20,218 nt of DNA from a virus. Under the pieces are notes generated by a model. That model did no database searches, was not told where the DNA came from, and was given only the letters and a program-made list of their open reading frames with translations. This document shows, in pieces, positions 19,539 through 20,218 of this stretch; within the stretch, counting starts at the first letter, position 1; each line of letters begins with the position of its first letter. The stretch lies in the IMG/VR virus record IMGVR_UViG_3300048050_000023, positions 1 to 20,218 of that record, one strand, 5' to 3'. The position numbers were made by a program, and so were the translations under genes.

Positions 19539-20218
19539 ATGCCTACTTTTACTAAAACATTCCATTTTACGAATGATCCCGAGAGTTGGGTTTTTACTTG
19601 TAATGGGCCGGGCTATTCTAAATCACGCTGGAAACATCCAAGGACTACTGGTAAAAGCTATTCAGGCAGAGGATTTGATTTTTCTTTAGGAGGTGGCTCT
19701 TTGTCATCATCAGTGGCTAACGGTTCTGGAGGTGATTTTACATATAATTATTGGGAATGGTCAGGGCGTTGGATTGATTTAGGAATACCAACAGGAGCAA
19801 GGATTATTTCAGTTGACGCCGCTTATTCATATCGTTGGATGTGTTCTGGAAGCCGTACAGGAAGCAGTTCTGTTCAAAGAAAAGTTAGTTCTATCGTATT
19901 AAACGAGGGAGACGCCAAGACTGGGCCGTTTGAACTAAGAAATGGCAGTGGAGTAATCTTAATTGGAACTTTTTCACCAGCCGTTGATTGTCCGGCCCGA
20001 AGTGGTTGGACTGATTGGGGAAAATGGCCCTTACCTTATCAAGACAATCCTATTCAGGAAGTACCATCCACATGGAGTCAACCGCTACATTCTTCTATTT
20101 CTATTCCTGATGATTATCAAGCAGACAGTTCAGAAATAAAACTAAGGCTAAATAATCTTTTGCCGCTAGCACCTAACAATGACCCTGGCACTGATTCATA
20201 TTACTACATAGCACTTAA
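19539..20218 (+). CDS. Tail or receptor-binding protein candidate, 5' part
   Basis: An open frame from the ATG at 19539 (TTAAATATGCC) to the right edge without a stop, 226 complete codons. It is rich in G, S, W, Y and T with many strands (for example GWTDWGKWPLPYQDNP and SYYYIAL-like endings), suggesting beta-sandwich domains of a virion surface or carbohydrate-contact protein. It is in the tail region, so a tail fibre or receptor-binding protein is plausible. The C-terminal part lies outside the window. Confidence 0.55.
   Translation, partial: MPTFTKTFHFTNDPESWVFTCNGPGYSKSRWKHPRTTGKSYSGRGFDFSLGGGSLSSSVANGSGGDFTYNYWEWSGRWIDLGIPTGARIISVDAAYSYRWMCSGSRTGSSSVQRKVSSIVLNEGDAKTGPFELRNGSGVILIGTFSPAVDCPARSGWTDWGKWPLPYQDNPIQEVPSTWSQPLHSSISIPDDYQADSSEIKLRLNNLLPLAPNNDPGTDSYYYIAL

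Noticed and set aside
1-20218. CRISPR array or integrase/attachment site
   Set aside because: No regularly spaced direct repeats of the right length and no recombinase gene were found.

Overview
The window is a stretch of an AT-rich tailed double-stranded DNA phage genome (Caudoviricetes-like). All genes lie on the + strand and are tightly packed. Terminase, portal, capsid and head-tail genes are recognisable. The host cannot be fixed from sequence alone. The clues are canonical extended -10 promoters (TGnTATAAT) without clear -35 boxes, almost no Shine-Dalgarno sequences, almost no UGA stops, and an initiator-like tRNA. A poorly cultivated lineage such as Patescibacteria/CPR is possible, but this is speculation.

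Layout. (1) 1-3490: recombination and ssDNA genes: Rad52-type annealing protein, coiled-coil partner and SSB, plus a 3D/double-psi barrel protein and small DNA-binding proteins (ribbon-helix-helix, winged helix). (2) 3491-4302: a hairpin-rich terminator or switch followed by three small proteins, two of them cysteine-rich. (3) 4303-7697: a structured leader and TTTACAGG repeats, then a four-gene overlapping operon: a replication-relaxation/PD-(D/E)XK-like protein, a two-TM zinc-ribbon protein, a helical protein and a VirD4/TraG-type coupling ATPase. This is conjugation-type machinery in a genome that also has a normal terminase. (4) 7690-9300: a promoter-RNA-terminator unit, a degenerate DnaG-like primase, a sigma-region-4-like protein behind a promoter with a large dyad, a small protein, and an initiator-like tRNA-Met. 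(5) 9308-15204: zinc protein, TerS, TerL, portal, scaffold candidate, decoration candidate and major capsid protein. (6) 15205-15915: an HNH homing endonuclease cassette with its own promoter and a structured RNA start. It ends in the same six residues as the capsid protein, with every codon different. (7) 15916-18369: head-completion candidates, a run of tiny membrane proteins, a stand-alone class III ribonucleotide reductase (NrdD) glycyl-radical tail and a C39-like peptidase, read together as a lysis cassette. (8) 18431-end: a head-tail connector candidate and the start of tail genes.

The strongest unusual signals are five. The first is a consistent non-SD start context: T at -1 for 33 of 39 starts by my count, with all four coupling-module genes among the exceptions, in a phage carrying its own initiator-like tRNA. 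The second is promoters whose -10 box contains the stop codon of the gene before. The third is the coupling-ATPase module itself. The fourth is the recoded capsid tail at the HNH insertion. The fifth is the 43-residue NrdD radical-domain protein.
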